This document shows, in pieces, positions 27,830-36,971 of a DNA stretch of 64,000 nt. Under the pieces are notes generated by a model that was given only the letters and a program-made list of their open reading frames with translations, ran no database searches and was not told where the DNA came from. A program made the position numbers and the translations under genes. How positions within the stretch are numbered: position 1 is the first letter of the stretch; the number at the start of each line of letters is the position of its first letter. Location of the stretch: contig JAJRPJ010000011.1 of assembly GCA_024280835.1 (NCBI GenBank), positions 186,001 to 250,000 of the forward strand, read 5' to 3'. The stretch comes from Candidatus Zixiibacteriota bacterium (GTDB lineage: Bacteria > Zixibacteria > MSB-5A5 > GN15 > JACZUZ01).

Positions 27830-28375
27830 TCAATCATATGGTGTGTTGAACAGAAAATACTTGTGGTCATAGTATTCAATTTGTGCTGTAAATCTATCGC
27901 TGAATATGAGCTTGTCTGTCTCTTGGTCAAATACTTTTATGGTGAAAGACACTGCGAAATCTCGCTTGTAGTCATTGGGAACTCCAATTGGCTCTATGTC
28001 CAATCCATATCCAACACTTCCGGTAATAAATCTACTTTCTGTTATCGCCAGAGTCGGCTTGAGGGAAGCAAAAGGTTCTTCAAGCTTAAGTGTAACCGAG
28101 TCTACAACAAGAAAGAGCTGGCGCTTTGTGTCGATTGTATCTTGAATGTAGACACCTAGCGAAACGTATTCCATGCTAGTGTCCAATAGCATAATCTCCC
28201 TAGCATCGGGATCAGCGGAAACGAGCGCTAACCCTGAGCCATCAAATTGAATGTTCCCGATTGCGATCGGCCTCACCTCTGCTACTGTCAAATAATAACG
28301 ATAGTGACAGGCAGAGGCTACCAGAATGACTCCTATAGATGACAATAGTAGCATAATCGAACGATATAAACGCAT
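27830..28375 (-). CDS. Hypothetical lipoprotein
   Basis: 181 aa from the ATG at 28375 (GAAGGGAG six nt upstream); the open frame extends eight codons further. Signal peptide LLLSSIGVILVASAC with a lipobox-like ASAC. The mature protein is beta-rich (alternating polar and hydrophobic residues), with no motif I recognise. Next gene upstream on the same strand is another lipoprotein of similar size and character, but I see no clear sequence identity between them. Function unknown. Confidence 0.65.
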   Translation of the reverse strand: MRLYRSIMLLLSSIGVILVASACHYRYYLTVAEVRPIAIGNIQFDGSGLALVSADPDAREIMLLDTSMEYVSLGVYIQDTIDTKRQLFLVVDSVTLKLEEPFASLKPTLAITESRFITGSVGYGLDIEPIGVPNDYKRDFAVSFTIKVFDQETDKLIFSDRFTAQIEYYDHKYFLFNTPYD

Positions 28376-28506
28376 ATTAACTCCCTTCAATTCAGACAAA
28401 CTCAGCTGGGTCGCTCACAGCTTCCTGTGAGAATATATCGACTATGCACACGGTATGCTATTTGAATCTATCGGGTTTTGTCTTGGGGTGAGCTTTTCTC
28501 CGCAGA

Positions 28507-28662
28507 AAGGTCGAAAACCCTTGCGGTTTCGACTTTTTTTGAATTGTTACTATTACGCACTTCCATACTGCCGCTCGACGCACAACCAAAGTAGCGGCGA
28601 GTAATAATCATAGTTTATGATATGGATATGAAATGTCGAAACCACAAGGGATTTCGACCTAC
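28507..28662. mobile_element. Foldback repeat, copy 1 (156 bp)
   Basis: Begins AAGGTCGAAAACCCTTGCGG and ends with the inverse complement, ATTTCGACCTAC; the terminal arms are about 25 bp with few mismatches. An inner pair, CCGCT and AGCGG, adds a second hairpin. A second copy with over 90% identity by eye is at 29308-29462. No coding capacity. The rest of the 343-nt gap between the lipoprotein genes (28376-28718) contains nothing else I can name. Confidence 0.7.
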
Positions 28663-28718
28663 GAAACTTACAGCCGCTAATCCTACAATGGTCGACGAAT
28701 GCGCCTGCTGTTCCGCTA

Positions 28719-29243
28719 CTAACCAATTGGTAATTTTTCGCTATCCTCAAACCTGAAAAACTGCACAGTTGTGTCAGCGAGAACAGTTCCACCACGATTA
28801 CTATAAGAAACTGATACGGTTAGCACAATGGTATCCACAGAGTTAGGAATTACCATGTCCTCAAATATGTACGTATCATGGTAATCTACTTTAATGGCGG
28901 AGCTTGTGCGTAGTTGGTCAAGTTGTAGTTCAGTAACAGTTTGCTTAAATCTAATTGTGGCTCCGAGAAAACTCACACCAACATATTCTCTTTTGTCGTT
29001 ATCGTTCGTGATATCAATTGGATGCGTCCAAATTGATATCCTGTAAACACTGTCAGCTCTATTGTCTTTTGTCACATTCACAGATATAGAAGTTCCGAAA
29101 CCAATCTTCGCAAAATCAAAACCATTCCCAACATTCGGCAGTTCCCCACCAGTTCCAAACTGCTTATAGTAGGCAGTAACACAACTCATGGCGCTCATCA
29201 AGAGAGCAGTTAAGAACAACCCCAATAGAATCCTAGTACGCAT
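28719..29243 (-). CDS. Hypothetical lipoprotein between two foldback repeats
   Basis: 174 aa. Signal peptide LGLFLTALLMSAMSC with a lipobox-type Cys at residue 21. Mature part predicted beta-rich, with VSVSYSNRGGTVLADTTVQFF near the end, similar in style to an immunoglobulin-like or filament-associated domain; no family recognised. It is bracketed by two copies of the same 155-bp element, so gene and repeats may have arrived or been duplicated together. Anchored in the envelope by inference only. Confidence 0.65.
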   Translation of the reverse strand: MRTRILLGLFLTALLMSAMSCVTAYYKQFGTGGELPNVGNGFDFAKIGFGTSISVNVTKDNRADSVYRISIWTHPIDITNDNDKREYVGVSFLGATIRFKQTVTELQLDQLRTSSAIKVDYHDTYIFEDMVIPNSVDTIVLTVSVSYSNRGGTVLADTTVQFFRFEDSEKLPIG

Positions 29244-29307
29244 GATAACTCCTAGCTTGAATCCAACTTCGTAAAAATCTACCGTAACATTACGAACAGA
29301 CAGAAAA

Positions 29308-29462
29308 GTAGGTCGAAGACCCTTGCGGTTTCGACTTTTCTTGAATTATTACTATTACGCACTTTGATACTACCGCTCGACGCACAACCAAAGTAGCGGC
29401 GAGTAATAATCATAGTTTATGATGAATATGAAATGTCGAAACCACAAGGGATTTCGACCTAC
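29308..29462. mobile_element. Foldback repeat, copy 2 (155 bp)
   Basis: Starts GTAGGTCGAAGACCCTTGCG and ends TTTCGACCTAC on the inverse strand. Same inner hairpin (TACCGCT/AGCGG) and an ATTATTAC/GTAATAAT arm. Same orientation as copy 1. It ends 41 nt from the next gene's stop codon. Confidence 0.7.
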
Positions 29463-29503
29463 GAAACTTTCTTTGTTTGATGCGGGATTCGGCTTACTTA
29501 ATT

Positions 29504-31405
29504 CTATTTCAGGAAGACCATTTTGCGGGTGGCGGTGAAGTTTGCGGCGGTGATTTTGTAGAAGTAGATTCCGCTGGCTACGTGTTTGTTGTTTTTGTCG
29601 GTGGCGTTCCAAGTGACAGTGTACTCACCTGCGGATTGTTGACCTTGGTCGAAGGCTTTTACTCTTTGGCCTAGAATATTATAAATCACAATTTCAACTT
29701 CGGCTTTGCTTGGCAGGCTGTATGAAATAATTGTCGTTGGATTGAAGGGGTTTGGGTAATTCTGCTCAATGCTGAATGACTCAGGTAGTGTCACTTTGGG
29801 ATCATCATCATCGATATCAGTTACTAACACGGTTTCATAATGCCAATAAAGCGTTAGACGTGGGCCATCATTTGCAGTTGGCAACGCAGACGGGCCAATG
29901 TGGTTCATCTCGATATTTGATGTGCTATAGAGAGTGTCTGTTTGCATGGCGAATCCGTAATTGACGGACGGGGTATCGAGCCAAGCCTGAAACCATTCGG
30001 GATTGACAGGAAACCTTGTCCAACTATTAGGCGGTGTCACGGTCTTGTTTTCGCGCAAGGTGTCTTGCGGTCTCCAAGGGAAAATATCGACAGTTGTGTC
30101 CTTACCGCCTTCTACCTTCCAAACTGAATCAGTGACTAAGTCACCTAAGTTGCTCGGCCAGAGATGGCGTGAGAGCGATGGATAAGCTGGTGTGAATCTG
30201 TTGGCCCAATGATTTGTACTCGAAGCTGTGTCATTGACTCCGCAAGATGTTCCGTCATAGGTTGAGGTGCCCTGATTGAACTTTACCTGCCTGCGAATTC
30301 TGGCTCCGTAGACGCGCAAGTCAAAACTTGAATCCACACCTTGGATATTGTAGGCCGAACCAGCTCTGAGGTGCATTGAAAAATTGACTGAGTCAATCAC
30401 AGCTTTCAAACCGGCGGGGGCGGCTCCAATATATCTGGCCAGCGAGTCATATCTGACCATGTAAGAAGGTTCACCGTTATCGAAACCAGTTCTAATATCG
30501 TCTCCATCGGAGATAGTAGCCATGTTGCATGAACCAATTTCGAACCAAGTGTTGATTAGCAGATGATCAGTGACTCGGACACGGTTATGAACAATCGGGT
30601 TGGCGGTGTCGGCTAGTAGCCAATAAAATGAACGTGTGAACAACAAGTCCCAGCCATGACTCCAACTCCATATATCGGCGTTGGTGAATCCGCTGTACAA
30701 ACGCCTGTTAGGGGCGGCGGTGATACCGTCTTGCAGCAATGCGCCCGAATCAACAGCGACCATGCAGGCGGTGTCGAGTCCTGCCGAGCCAGTGGCGAGC
30801 ACCAGCGACTGTAAATCGCCGCCACGAGCGCCGACAACCTGTCCAACTGGTAAGTTGGCATTGACTATACTAAAGATTGTATCACCAGGCGCTGGGGCTG
30901 TTATCCAGTGGTTGTGCGGATTGAGCCAAGAATTTGCGGCAGCGGCGTTCAGTTTTGTGCCAAGTTTGAAACTGGTCAATGAGTTTGCATCGAAGAGCCA
31001 AATCGGAACATTGATATTTGAGATATTATATGAACCGAAAATAGTAGACGCCCAAATTACAACCGAAGCGTTGACAGAGTCCCACCAGAGTTGATTGGAG
31101 CCTTGGTTATTGGCCAGTAGGTCGTCCATATACTCTGGTAAAAAAGAGCCGCCAGAGGCTGTCGCTAATGAGTCACGAATGTAACCAAAGATAAGCGCAT
31201 CCCCAGAGCTGACGGAGTTCACATCAGGCACAACAAAGACAATTTTCTTATCCGCGCCAAAACTACTGGCTGGCGCAAACGCCAAAGTTGTGACAGTCAA
31301 CAGAGTGACAAGTATCGCGCTGAGCCAAGATAGACTGGAAGTTCGGCTGTAGCGATTGTTGAAGTACTTTTCAGAATGTTTACTAGAATGAAATTGAGAG
31401 GGCAT
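29504..31405 (-). CDS. Secreted protein with FlgD/T9SS-like C-terminal sorting domain
   Basis: 633 aa from the ATG at 31405, which has AAAGGAG six nt upstream. Long N-terminal region with a signal segment near residues 27-52 (LSAILVTLLTVTTLAFAPASSFGA). The body has no family that I recognise; Trp- and Asp-rich stretches and NIQGVDSSFDLRVYGARI suggest a beta-sandwich surface protein. The last 80 residues (IEQNYPNPFNPTTIISYSLP, then YNILGQRVKAF, GIYFYKI, MVFLK) are the C-terminal FlgD-like/type A sorting domain of FCB-group proteins exported to the surface. Substrate-type role only; partner secretion genes are not in the window. Confidence 0.8.
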   Translation of the reverse strand: MPSQFHSSKHSEKYFNNRYSRTSSLSWLSAILVTLLTVTTLAFAPASSFGADKKIVFVVPDVNSVSSGDALIFGYIRDSLATASGGSFLPEYMDDLLANNQGSNQLWWDSVNASVVIWASTIFGSYNISNINVPIWLFDANSLTSFKLGTKLNAAAANSWLNPHNHWITAPAPGDTIFSIVNANLPVGQVVGARGGDLQSLVLATGSAGLDTACMVAVDSGALLQDGITAAPNRRLYSGFTNADIWSWSHGWDLLFTRSFYWLLADTANPIVHNRVRVTDHLLINTWFEIGSCNMATISDGDDIRTGFDNGEPSYMVRYDSLARYIGAAPAGLKAVIDSVNFSMHLRAGSAYNIQGVDSSFDLRVYGARIRRQVKFNQGTSTYDGTSCGVNDTASSTNHWANRFTPAYPSLSRHLWPSNLGDLVTDSVWKVEGGKDTTVDIFPWRPQDTLRENKTVTPPNSWTRFPVNPEWFQAWLDTPSVNYGFAMQTDTLYSTSNIEMNHIGPSALPTANDGPRLTLYWHYETVLVTDIDDDDPKVTLPESFSIEQNYPNPFNPTTIISYSLPSKAEVEIVIYNILGQRVKAFDQGQQSAGEYTVTWNATDKNNKHVASGIYFYKITAANFTATRKMVFLK

Positions 31406-31687
31406 CCATTGCTCCTTTAGTATCATAGACTCACGAAGTGGTGAGTTTGTCTCCGATATGTGTCTTCATTCCTTTATCGACACATTACAACAACATTCTA
31501 CATCTAATTGCGACAACAAGCCAACGATCATGAACATCAAGTAGTAATTTTAGATACGAAAATCAATTCCAGAAAGCGCAGTAATCGGTGTAAGTCCATT
31601 GCCTATTTGAGCATGAGGAGGCTCAACCAAGTTTCTGGTGGGGAAAGTATCCCAATAATCCCAATAAAACAAGTAAGGCAAATAATA

Positions 31688-31767
<80 letters not shown>

Positions 31768-31953
31768 CTTGAAAGTACACTTTGAACATCCGTATTGGAC
31801 GTTCGCAGTGTCGGCGAAGAAACACATATTGAATGATTAAGATGGTGAAGTCAAGTAGAGAGAGATGCAGCGCTCACTAATATCCATAATTTGAATTTGA
31901 GAGACATTGCGAAGAGTGGGACTTCGATTACTGTAGGCGAAAAAGCTGCGCAC

Positions 31954-31992
31954 AAAAAAAAGAGGAGCGCCTCCCTCACAAAAGCGCTCCTC
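31954..31992 (-). terminator. Intrinsic terminator of a candidate small RNA
   Basis: On the minus strand GAGGAGCGC (31992-31984) pairs with GCGCTCCTC (31970-31962), nine perfect pairs, followed by eight T. No open gene ends just upstream. Confidence 0.88.
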
Positions 31993-32084
31993 CTGTCCCC
32001 ACCTCTTAAATACCCTTCACCGCCGTACTTAAGAGCAACTAACTGAATATCTTTAGTATCAAGTCCTGTGCCAAAATTGCACAA
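31954..32084 (-). ncRNA. Candidate small RNA (about 130 nt)
   Basis: Between the promoter at 32091-32119 and the terminator. Three stem-loops: TGTGC/GCACA (near 32080-32062), a long one with CTCTTAAGTAC (near 32035) pairing GTATTTAAGAG over 11 positions around loop GGCGGTGAAGG, and the terminator. Single-stranded between stems is a purine-rich tract GGTGGGGACAGGAGG holding repeated GGA motifs. The overlapping open frame reads through the terminator hairpin and is unlikely to be a protein. Family unknown; not matched by eye to 6S, SRP, tmRNA or RNase P. The gap 32097-32319 upstream contains two weak hairpins and no gene. Confidence 0.55.
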
Positions 32085-32090
32085 AAGTTG

Positions 32091-32119
32091 ATTATTCCTT
32101 CTTAAACGAAGACAATCAA
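32091..32119 (-). promoter_or_regulatory. Promoter of the candidate small RNA
   Basis: On the minus strand TTGATT (32119-32114), 17 nt, AATAAT (32096-32091). Near-consensus sigma70 type with ideal spacing; predicted start about 32084. Confidence 0.55.
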
Positions 32120-32319
32120 TAGCTTAGGAGAACTGGAAGTTTGGGATCACCTGGGCGCTTGAGATGATCAGAAGCATAACCTGCGCCACACGGTATGAGC
32201 CAGCCTCTGCCGTGAGCGCAACTCATTGCCCAACAGCTAGATAGGCTAACGCAAATCTTGCGGCAACATAATACCCCCCAAAGGGGCTTATGGCCAGTTT
32301 TGGCGCAGTAGCTGCGCTT

Positions 32320-33819
32320 CTACTTGTTGGTGGACTTTGATTTGCTCTTTGGAGCTGGCTTGCGTTTGGCGGCCAAGTGAATCGACATGCCATGCACATC
32401 GTGGCAGGCCTCCATCAGGGCCTCGGAAATCACAGGATGCGCAAAGATCATGTTGCCCAGCTCGGTGACTGTCAGCCCACGCTGAACGGCCAGCACAGCG
32501 GTATGGATAACATCGGCGGCATGCGGCCCGACGACATGGACTCCAAGAATCTTGTCAGTCTTGCTATCACCGATAACTTTGCACTCGCCGGCAATTTCGT
32601 TTTCGGCGTGAGCTTTGCCGAGCGCGCGCATTGGATAGCGGCCAATAGTGACCTTATGGCCAGCTTCAATTGCCGCATCTTCTGTTAGGCCAACTGAGCC
32701 GATCTCGGGGTGGGTGAAGATAACCGAAGGGACAGCTTTGTAGTCAATTGTGCGTTTGTCACCGAGGATATTATCTGTGGCGACGATGCCCTCGGCTGTT
32801 GCGGTATAGGCCAAGAGAACAACACCTGCGACATCACCGACTGCATAGATGTTTTTGACATTGGTGCGCATGTGTTTGTCGACAGTGATTGAGCCGTTTT
32901 TGTTCTGTTTGATTTTCAGTTTTTCGAGTCCAAGGTCCTCGACATTGAATGAACGTCCGACCGAAAGCAGAGCTTGTGTGGCCTCGACTGTGGCGCCATC
33001 GGAAAGCTTGGCGCTGATTCCTGTTGGACCTGACTTGATTGATTCGACTTTGATACCTGTGCGAATATCGATTTTCATTTTCTTGAACTCACGGCGAATT
33101 TGCTCAGATGTGCCTTTGTCTTCGAGAGGCAACAATCTGTCCATCAACTCGACCATCGTGACTTTGACATCCAGCATCGCGAGCATCGAAGCCCATTCGC
33201 AACCAATTACACCGCCACCGATGATTAACATCGATTCTGGCAGTTTTTGCATTTCGAGAAGATGGTCAGAGGAAAGAATCGCTTGGCCATCGAGTGGGAA
33301 AGCGGCTAGGTTCATTGGCCGTGAACCTGTGGCGATGATGATACTGTCGGCCTTCAGGACAGTGACTTTGTCGTCGTCGTCAGTGACAGTAACTTCATTT
33401 TTGCCTGTGATTTCGCCATAGCCATTGTAGACATCAACTCCATGCGATTTCATCAGAGAATTGACTCCACCGACAACAGTCGAAACGACTTTGTCTTTGC
33501 GCTTGAGCATCGCTGGCCAATTGACTTTGGCGTCGACCGCCAGATCGATACCAATCTCACTGGCGGTTTTCATTTTGTCATAGACTGTGGCGCAGTTGAT
33601 GAGGGCTTTGCTGGGGATACAGCCACGGTTGAGACATACGCCACCGAGTTTATCCATTTCTACGAGGGCAACTTTGGCGCCTCGGATAGCCGCATGAATC
33701 GCCGCTGGATAGCCACCTGGGCCACCGCCGATTGCTACTATTTTGTATGTTCCTGTATTGTTTCTTTCTTTAGCCATTATTCGCATGCCCCAACTTGAAT
33801 TAGTTTCATTCATGTTCAC
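32320..33819 (-). CDS. lpdA: Dihydrolipoyl dehydrogenase
   Basis: 499 aa as open frame; the conserved part starts at YKIVAIGGGPGGYPAA. Starts at 33813 or 33777 (MAKERN) are equally possible, and no strong Shine-Dalgarno decides between them. FAD-binding GGGPGG, the redox disulfide GGVCLNRGCIPSKAL, the NAD-binding GGGVIGCEWASML, and the C-terminal HPVISEALMEACHD (His-Glu pair) are all present. It reoxidises the lipoamide of 2-oxoacid dehydrogenase or glycine cleavage complexes. No E1/E2 genes are next to it, so the enzyme is probably shared among complexes. A short Lys/Ser tail (KRKPAPKSKSKS) is unusual. Confidence 0.94.
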   Translation of the reverse strand: MNMNETNSSWGMRIMAKERNNTGTYKIVAIGGGPGGYPAAIHAAIRGAKVALVEMDKLGGVCLNRGCIPSKALINCATVYDKMKTASEIGIDLAVDAKVNWPAMLKRKDKVVSTVVGGVNSLMKSHGVDVYNGYGEITGKNEVTVTDDDDKVTVLKADSIIIATGSRPMNLAAFPLDGQAILSSDHLLEMQKLPESMLIIGGGVIGCEWASMLAMLDVKVTMVELMDRLLPLEDKGTSEQIRREFKKMKIDIRTGIKVESIKSGPTGISAKLSDGATVEATQALLSVGRSFNVEDLGLEKLKIKQNKNGSITVDKHMRTNVKNIYAVGDVAGVVLLAYTATAEGIVATDNILGDKRTIDYKAVPSVIFTHPEIGSVGLTEDAAIEAGHKVTIGRYPMRALGKAHAENEIAGECKVIGDSKTDKILGVHVVGPHAADVIHTAVLAVQRGLTVTELGNMIFAHPVISEALMEACHDVHGMSIHLAAKRKPAPKSKSKSTNK

Positions 33820-33983
33820 CGACCGCCTGGCTCCCTGCGCTAATATTTAGCGCGGACAGCGTAAATCGGCACAGCAGGAGAATACGCTGAATCTACGTAA
33901 CTGGCAAGCCACGTGGCTCTGTCAGTAAGATATGTCCTTGAAGTTGTTGAGGCATGTGGATTTGAGACAATGGCCTGGCTGGG

Positions 33984-34832
33984 CTATTCCAGCCACCAGC
34001 AATGTGGCGCTGGGCCACCTGCGAAGATTCTGGCGATCATATATGGCACATCGGCGACATTGACATTCTTGTCGGCATTGGCATCGGCTTCGTTGGCGCA
34101 AGGTGGAGCTTCACCATCTGCGAATATGCGAGCTATCAAGAACGAGACATCGGCGATATTCGCAAAGCCGTCACCATTTGCGTCTCCAGGAGTTGTGCAG
34201 CACCCTGCTGGAAATACTGTTATACAATAGCCGCCATCGGGATAACCACCAATACTCTCTCCCCACGTCGTGACTGGATTGGGAGACATGAGCCATGTAC
34301 CACTCGGCGGAAGGAAAGCAGAGTCTATACAAAGTACACCAGTATCATCAAGTTGCAAGTCTGCCATGAAGACATCAATAAGAGGTTCCGATAGAAAACC
34401 ACCTGGTGAAGCAATCGCCACTCCTCCGGCTAAGAAACTATCTGGAACCAAACTATCTGCCCTAAAAAACACCGCTGGGCCACCCAGATTCCAGACGCTA
34501 ACGTCCCAAGTGTCAAGTATTATCAAAGCAGAATTGTAATCTCCACTGAGATTCCATCCTAATTTCATGTTTGGATTTGTCGGTGAACTCAACACGAACC
34601 CAATAGTGGCCCCAGTTACTCTTACAGCAGACTGTGCGCTCCAGATTAGTCTGACACTCGAGCCAGCGACAGCCATCGCTTGTAAGCCATTAATCGTGTC
34701 AGGAACTGATACTCCATTTCCTTCGGCGCGCACCTCTAAATTGGCTGTCTGGGCGTGAGTATTGCTCGCTGAAAAAACTACGAGAAAAGCTACCAACAGA
34801 GAAAGTTTCTTACCTAAGAGATTGCAATTCAT
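33984..34832 (-). CDS. Secreted protein with type I dockerin
   Basis: 282 aa. Signal peptide LSLLVAFLVVFSASNTHAQ (to residue 28), then a beta-rich domain of about 180 aa (resembling cohesin-like or Ig-like folds but unassigned), then a cysteine pair (CCTTPGDANGDG) and two dockerin repeats: DANGDGFANIADVSFLIARIF and DANADKNVNVADVPYMIARIF. Each carries a calcium-binding loop with Asp/Asn ligands. Expected to be docked to a cohesin-bearing surface partner, not seen in the window. Stop lies near a short Trp tail (HCWWLE). Confidence 0.82.
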   Translation of the reverse strand: MNCNLLGKKLSLLVAFLVVFSASNTHAQTANLEVRAEGNGVSVPDTINGLQAMAVAGSSVRLIWSAQSAVRVTGATIGFVLSSPTNPNMKLGWNLSGDYNSALIILDTWDVSVWNLGGPAVFFRADSLVPDSFLAGGVAIASPGGFLSEPLIDVFMADLQLDDTGVLCIDSAFLPPSGTWLMSPNPVTTWGESIGGYPDGGYCITVFPAGCCTTPGDANGDGFANIADVSFLIARIFADGEAPPCANEADANADKNVNVADVPYMIARIFAGGPAPHCWWLE

Positions 34833-35293
34833 TGAGATACCTTTTTAGGAGAACCGTTGACAAGTATTTTCGTAATCTTGCAAGGAGTCCAAAAACGGAC
34901 AATTAGCACCTACCTTTCTAAGGTAGCAATCTAGCTCAGTTTTGGCAAGAGTAATTTTCTGCGCCCCCCCACCAGCCCACATCAATTCTCCACCCCAAAA
35001 ATGGGATGGAATATTTGTATCTTTGGCCTCAAGAAACGCATCCGATTTGCTTGACATCGGCCAATTCTCGCGTAATATCGGTAATCGTTTACTAAACATT
35101 TGATGACGTTTTAGTAAACAAGCCAAACGGAAGCAGCGCTTCTATTTTGAGGCCAATCAACCGCATCGTTTGCTGAACGAGAGTAACAAACGAGTTTCGG
35201 TTATTTGGGTAACTGCGCCGCCATTGATGTAGCGTAATAGTCCCTGATAAATGTAACTATAGATACCTGCATCAAGAGTAATAGAAGGATATA
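34833..35293. other. 461-nt gap without a supported gene
   Basis: Between the dockerin gene (-) and speD (+). A 93-codon minus-strand frame (34845-35126) has no ribosome site and no recognisable content, so I do not call it. The speD end has AGAAGGA before its ATG. No riboswitch or terminator stood out. Confidence 0.5.
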
Positions 35294-35749
35294 TTGATGA
35301 AGAAACTTGGCAGACATGTGCTCGCAGAGTTCACTAACTGCGATAAGGCCGTATTGAATGACTCGGCAAAAATTGAGAGTTGGTTAAAAGAGTCCGCGCG
35401 AAAATCAGGGGCGACAATAGTCAAGACAGTGTTTCATCATTACAACCCACACGGTGTTTCGGGTGTGGTGGTTATCGCCGAGTCACATATTTCGATTCAC
35501 ACTTGGCCTGAATATGGTTATGCCGCAGTTGATTTCTTTACTTGTGGTGACAATGTCGATCCGTTTTTGGCTTGTGACTATTTGACAGAAGTACTGGAAG
35601 CTACGGATGTGCTCACTCGCGAATTCGCCAGAGGTATTCCCTCGCAATCAGATAGTATTCTGCCTCACAAGCCAGCCAATTTGGTTGGCTCAAAGGAAGA
35701 GACACTCGAAGTTGAGACAGTTGAAGTCGAAACGGTCGAAGCATTATAG
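35294..35749 (+). CDS. speD: S-adenosylmethionine decarboxylase proenzyme (class 1B)
   Basis: 151 aa. The autoprocessing site is Glu63-Ser64 in ESHISIHTWPE; Ser64 becomes the pyruvoyl group. His69 and Cys84 (in DFFTCGD) occupy the catalytic positions known from the Thermotoga enzyme (His68, Cys83). It supplies decarboxylated SAM as aminopropyl donor for spermidine synthase. The C-terminal 15 residues are an acidic Glu-Val repeat (ETLEVETVEVETVEAL). Only 2 nt separate it from the decarboxylase gene downstream. AGAAGGA lies 7 nt before the ATG. Confidence 0.96.
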   Translation: MMKKLGRHVLAEFTNCDKAVLNDSAKIESWLKESARKSGATIVKTVFHHYNPHGVSGVVVIAESHISIHTWPEYGYAAVDFFTCGDNVDPFLACDYLTEVLEATDVLTREFARGIPSQSDSILPHKPANLVGSKEETLEVETVEVETVEAL

Positions 35750-35751
35750 CA

Positions 35752-36939
35752 ATGAAAGCAATTAACGTATATCAAGACACTCCAGTGGGTGTTAAAGGCA
35801 AGACACAGTTCCGCATGGCTCTAGCCGAGCGTGATGTCCGCGATATCAAAGGCCCTGCCCTATTTCTTTCGCGCAAACAAGTTAGAGAGAACCTGCGTGA
35901 ACTCTCTGAGGCTTTGCCAAATGTGGCGTTACACTATGCAGTCAAATCCAACGACAACCCTGCGCTATTGAGTGTTATAATCGAAGAGGGGCATAAGTTT
36001 GATGTTTGCTCGGCTCGTGAGATTGAAGATTGTATCAAAGCTGGCGCAACTACTAATGATTTGCTACATACACATCCAATTAAGTCTGATTATGAAATTG
36101 AGCAAGCGCTCTCGGCTGGCATTTCTACTTTTGTAATTGATAATAGTGACGAAATAGAAAAGTTTCGCGCCTTTCGGAGAAACTCTCCTGAACAAATTAA
36201 ATTGATTGTCCGTTTTTGTGCGGTCGAAGCGGCGGAGATTTCTTCTCTGGTGCAGTGTAATCTTTCTTACAAGTTCGGTTGCGCTATCAATGAAGTTCGC
36301 GGGTTGGTGGATGAAGTTATTGCCGCTGGTTTCACTTTTGCCGGGCTGGCATTTCATGTTGGCTCACAATGCCTGACACCTGAGCCATACTTGACAGGTA
36401 TCAATATCGCCTCGGACATTATTACCGAGCTAGACGCCGAAGGGATTGGCACACCGCTCTTGGATATTGGTGGAGGATTTCCCGTTGAGTATCTTGAAGA
36501 AATTATTTCACTGGCAGAGTTCTGCCAGCCGATTAATTCAGCGCTGGAGTCACTAATTCCAAAATATGTCCGATTGGTTTGTGAACCTGGTCGATGTATT
36601 TCGGCGACAGCGGTGACGGGGTTGGTGAATATCATTGGTCGTTCTGTGCGTGATGGTGTCACTTGGTACTATGCAGATGACGGGGTGTATGGTTCTTTTT
36701 CTGGACGGATTTATGATCATTGTTCGTATCGTGCCTTGACCGACCGTAATACTACATGGATTCCATCGGTTTTGGCGGGCCCGACTTGTGATTCGGTAGA
36801 TGTGATTTACGACAATATACTTTTGCCGCCGCTTGAGATTGGTGATACTTTGGTGTTTCCTTCAATGGGAGCATATTGCGCAGTGTCGGCCTCGGGATTC
36901 AATTCACTCAAGCAGGCGCAAATTATTATTATTGATTAG
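35752..36939 (+). CDS. Ornithine decarboxylase, fold III (PLP-dependent)
   Basis: 395 aa. PLP Lys65 in HYAVKSN; the glycine-rich phosphate motif DIGGGFPVEY; CEPGRCISA; and the substrate-site GPTCDSVD with Cys346, a residue typical of ornithine decarboxylase and its close relatives. It makes putrescine from ornithine in the cytoplasm. Lysine or arginine as substrate cannot be excluded from motifs alone, but the neighbours speD and speE favour ornithine. Gap to speD is 2 nt, to speE 32 nt. Confidence 0.92.
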   Translation: MKAINVYQDTPVGVKGKTQFRMALAERDVRDIKGPALFLSRKQVRENLRELSEALPNVALHYAVKSNDNPALLSVIIEEGHKFDVCSAREIEDCIKAGATTNDLLHTHPIKSDYEIEQALSAGISTFVIDNSDEIEKFRAFRRNSPEQIKLIVRFCAVEAAEISSLVQCNLSYKFGCAINEVRGLVDEVIAAGFTFAGLAFHVGSQCLTPEPYLTGINIASDIITELDAEGIGTPLLDIGGGFPVEYLEEIISLAEFCQPINSALESLIPKYVRLVCEPGRCISATAVTGLVNIIGRSVRDGVTWYYADDGVYGSFSGRIYDHCSYRALTDRNTTWIPSVLAGPTCDSVDVIYDNILLPPLEIGDTLVFPSMGAYCAVSASGFNSLKQAQIIIID

Positions 36940-36971
36940 TCTTTAATGCACGGTTAAGAACAGTAATATCT

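Noticed and set aside
31851-32084. 77-codon minus-strand frame
   Set aside because: Passes through a nine-pair terminator and its T8 run; no ribosome site or recognisable content.
34845-35126. 93-codon minus-strand frame upstream of the dockerin gene
   Set aside because: No ribosome site, unusual composition and no family; probably chance.
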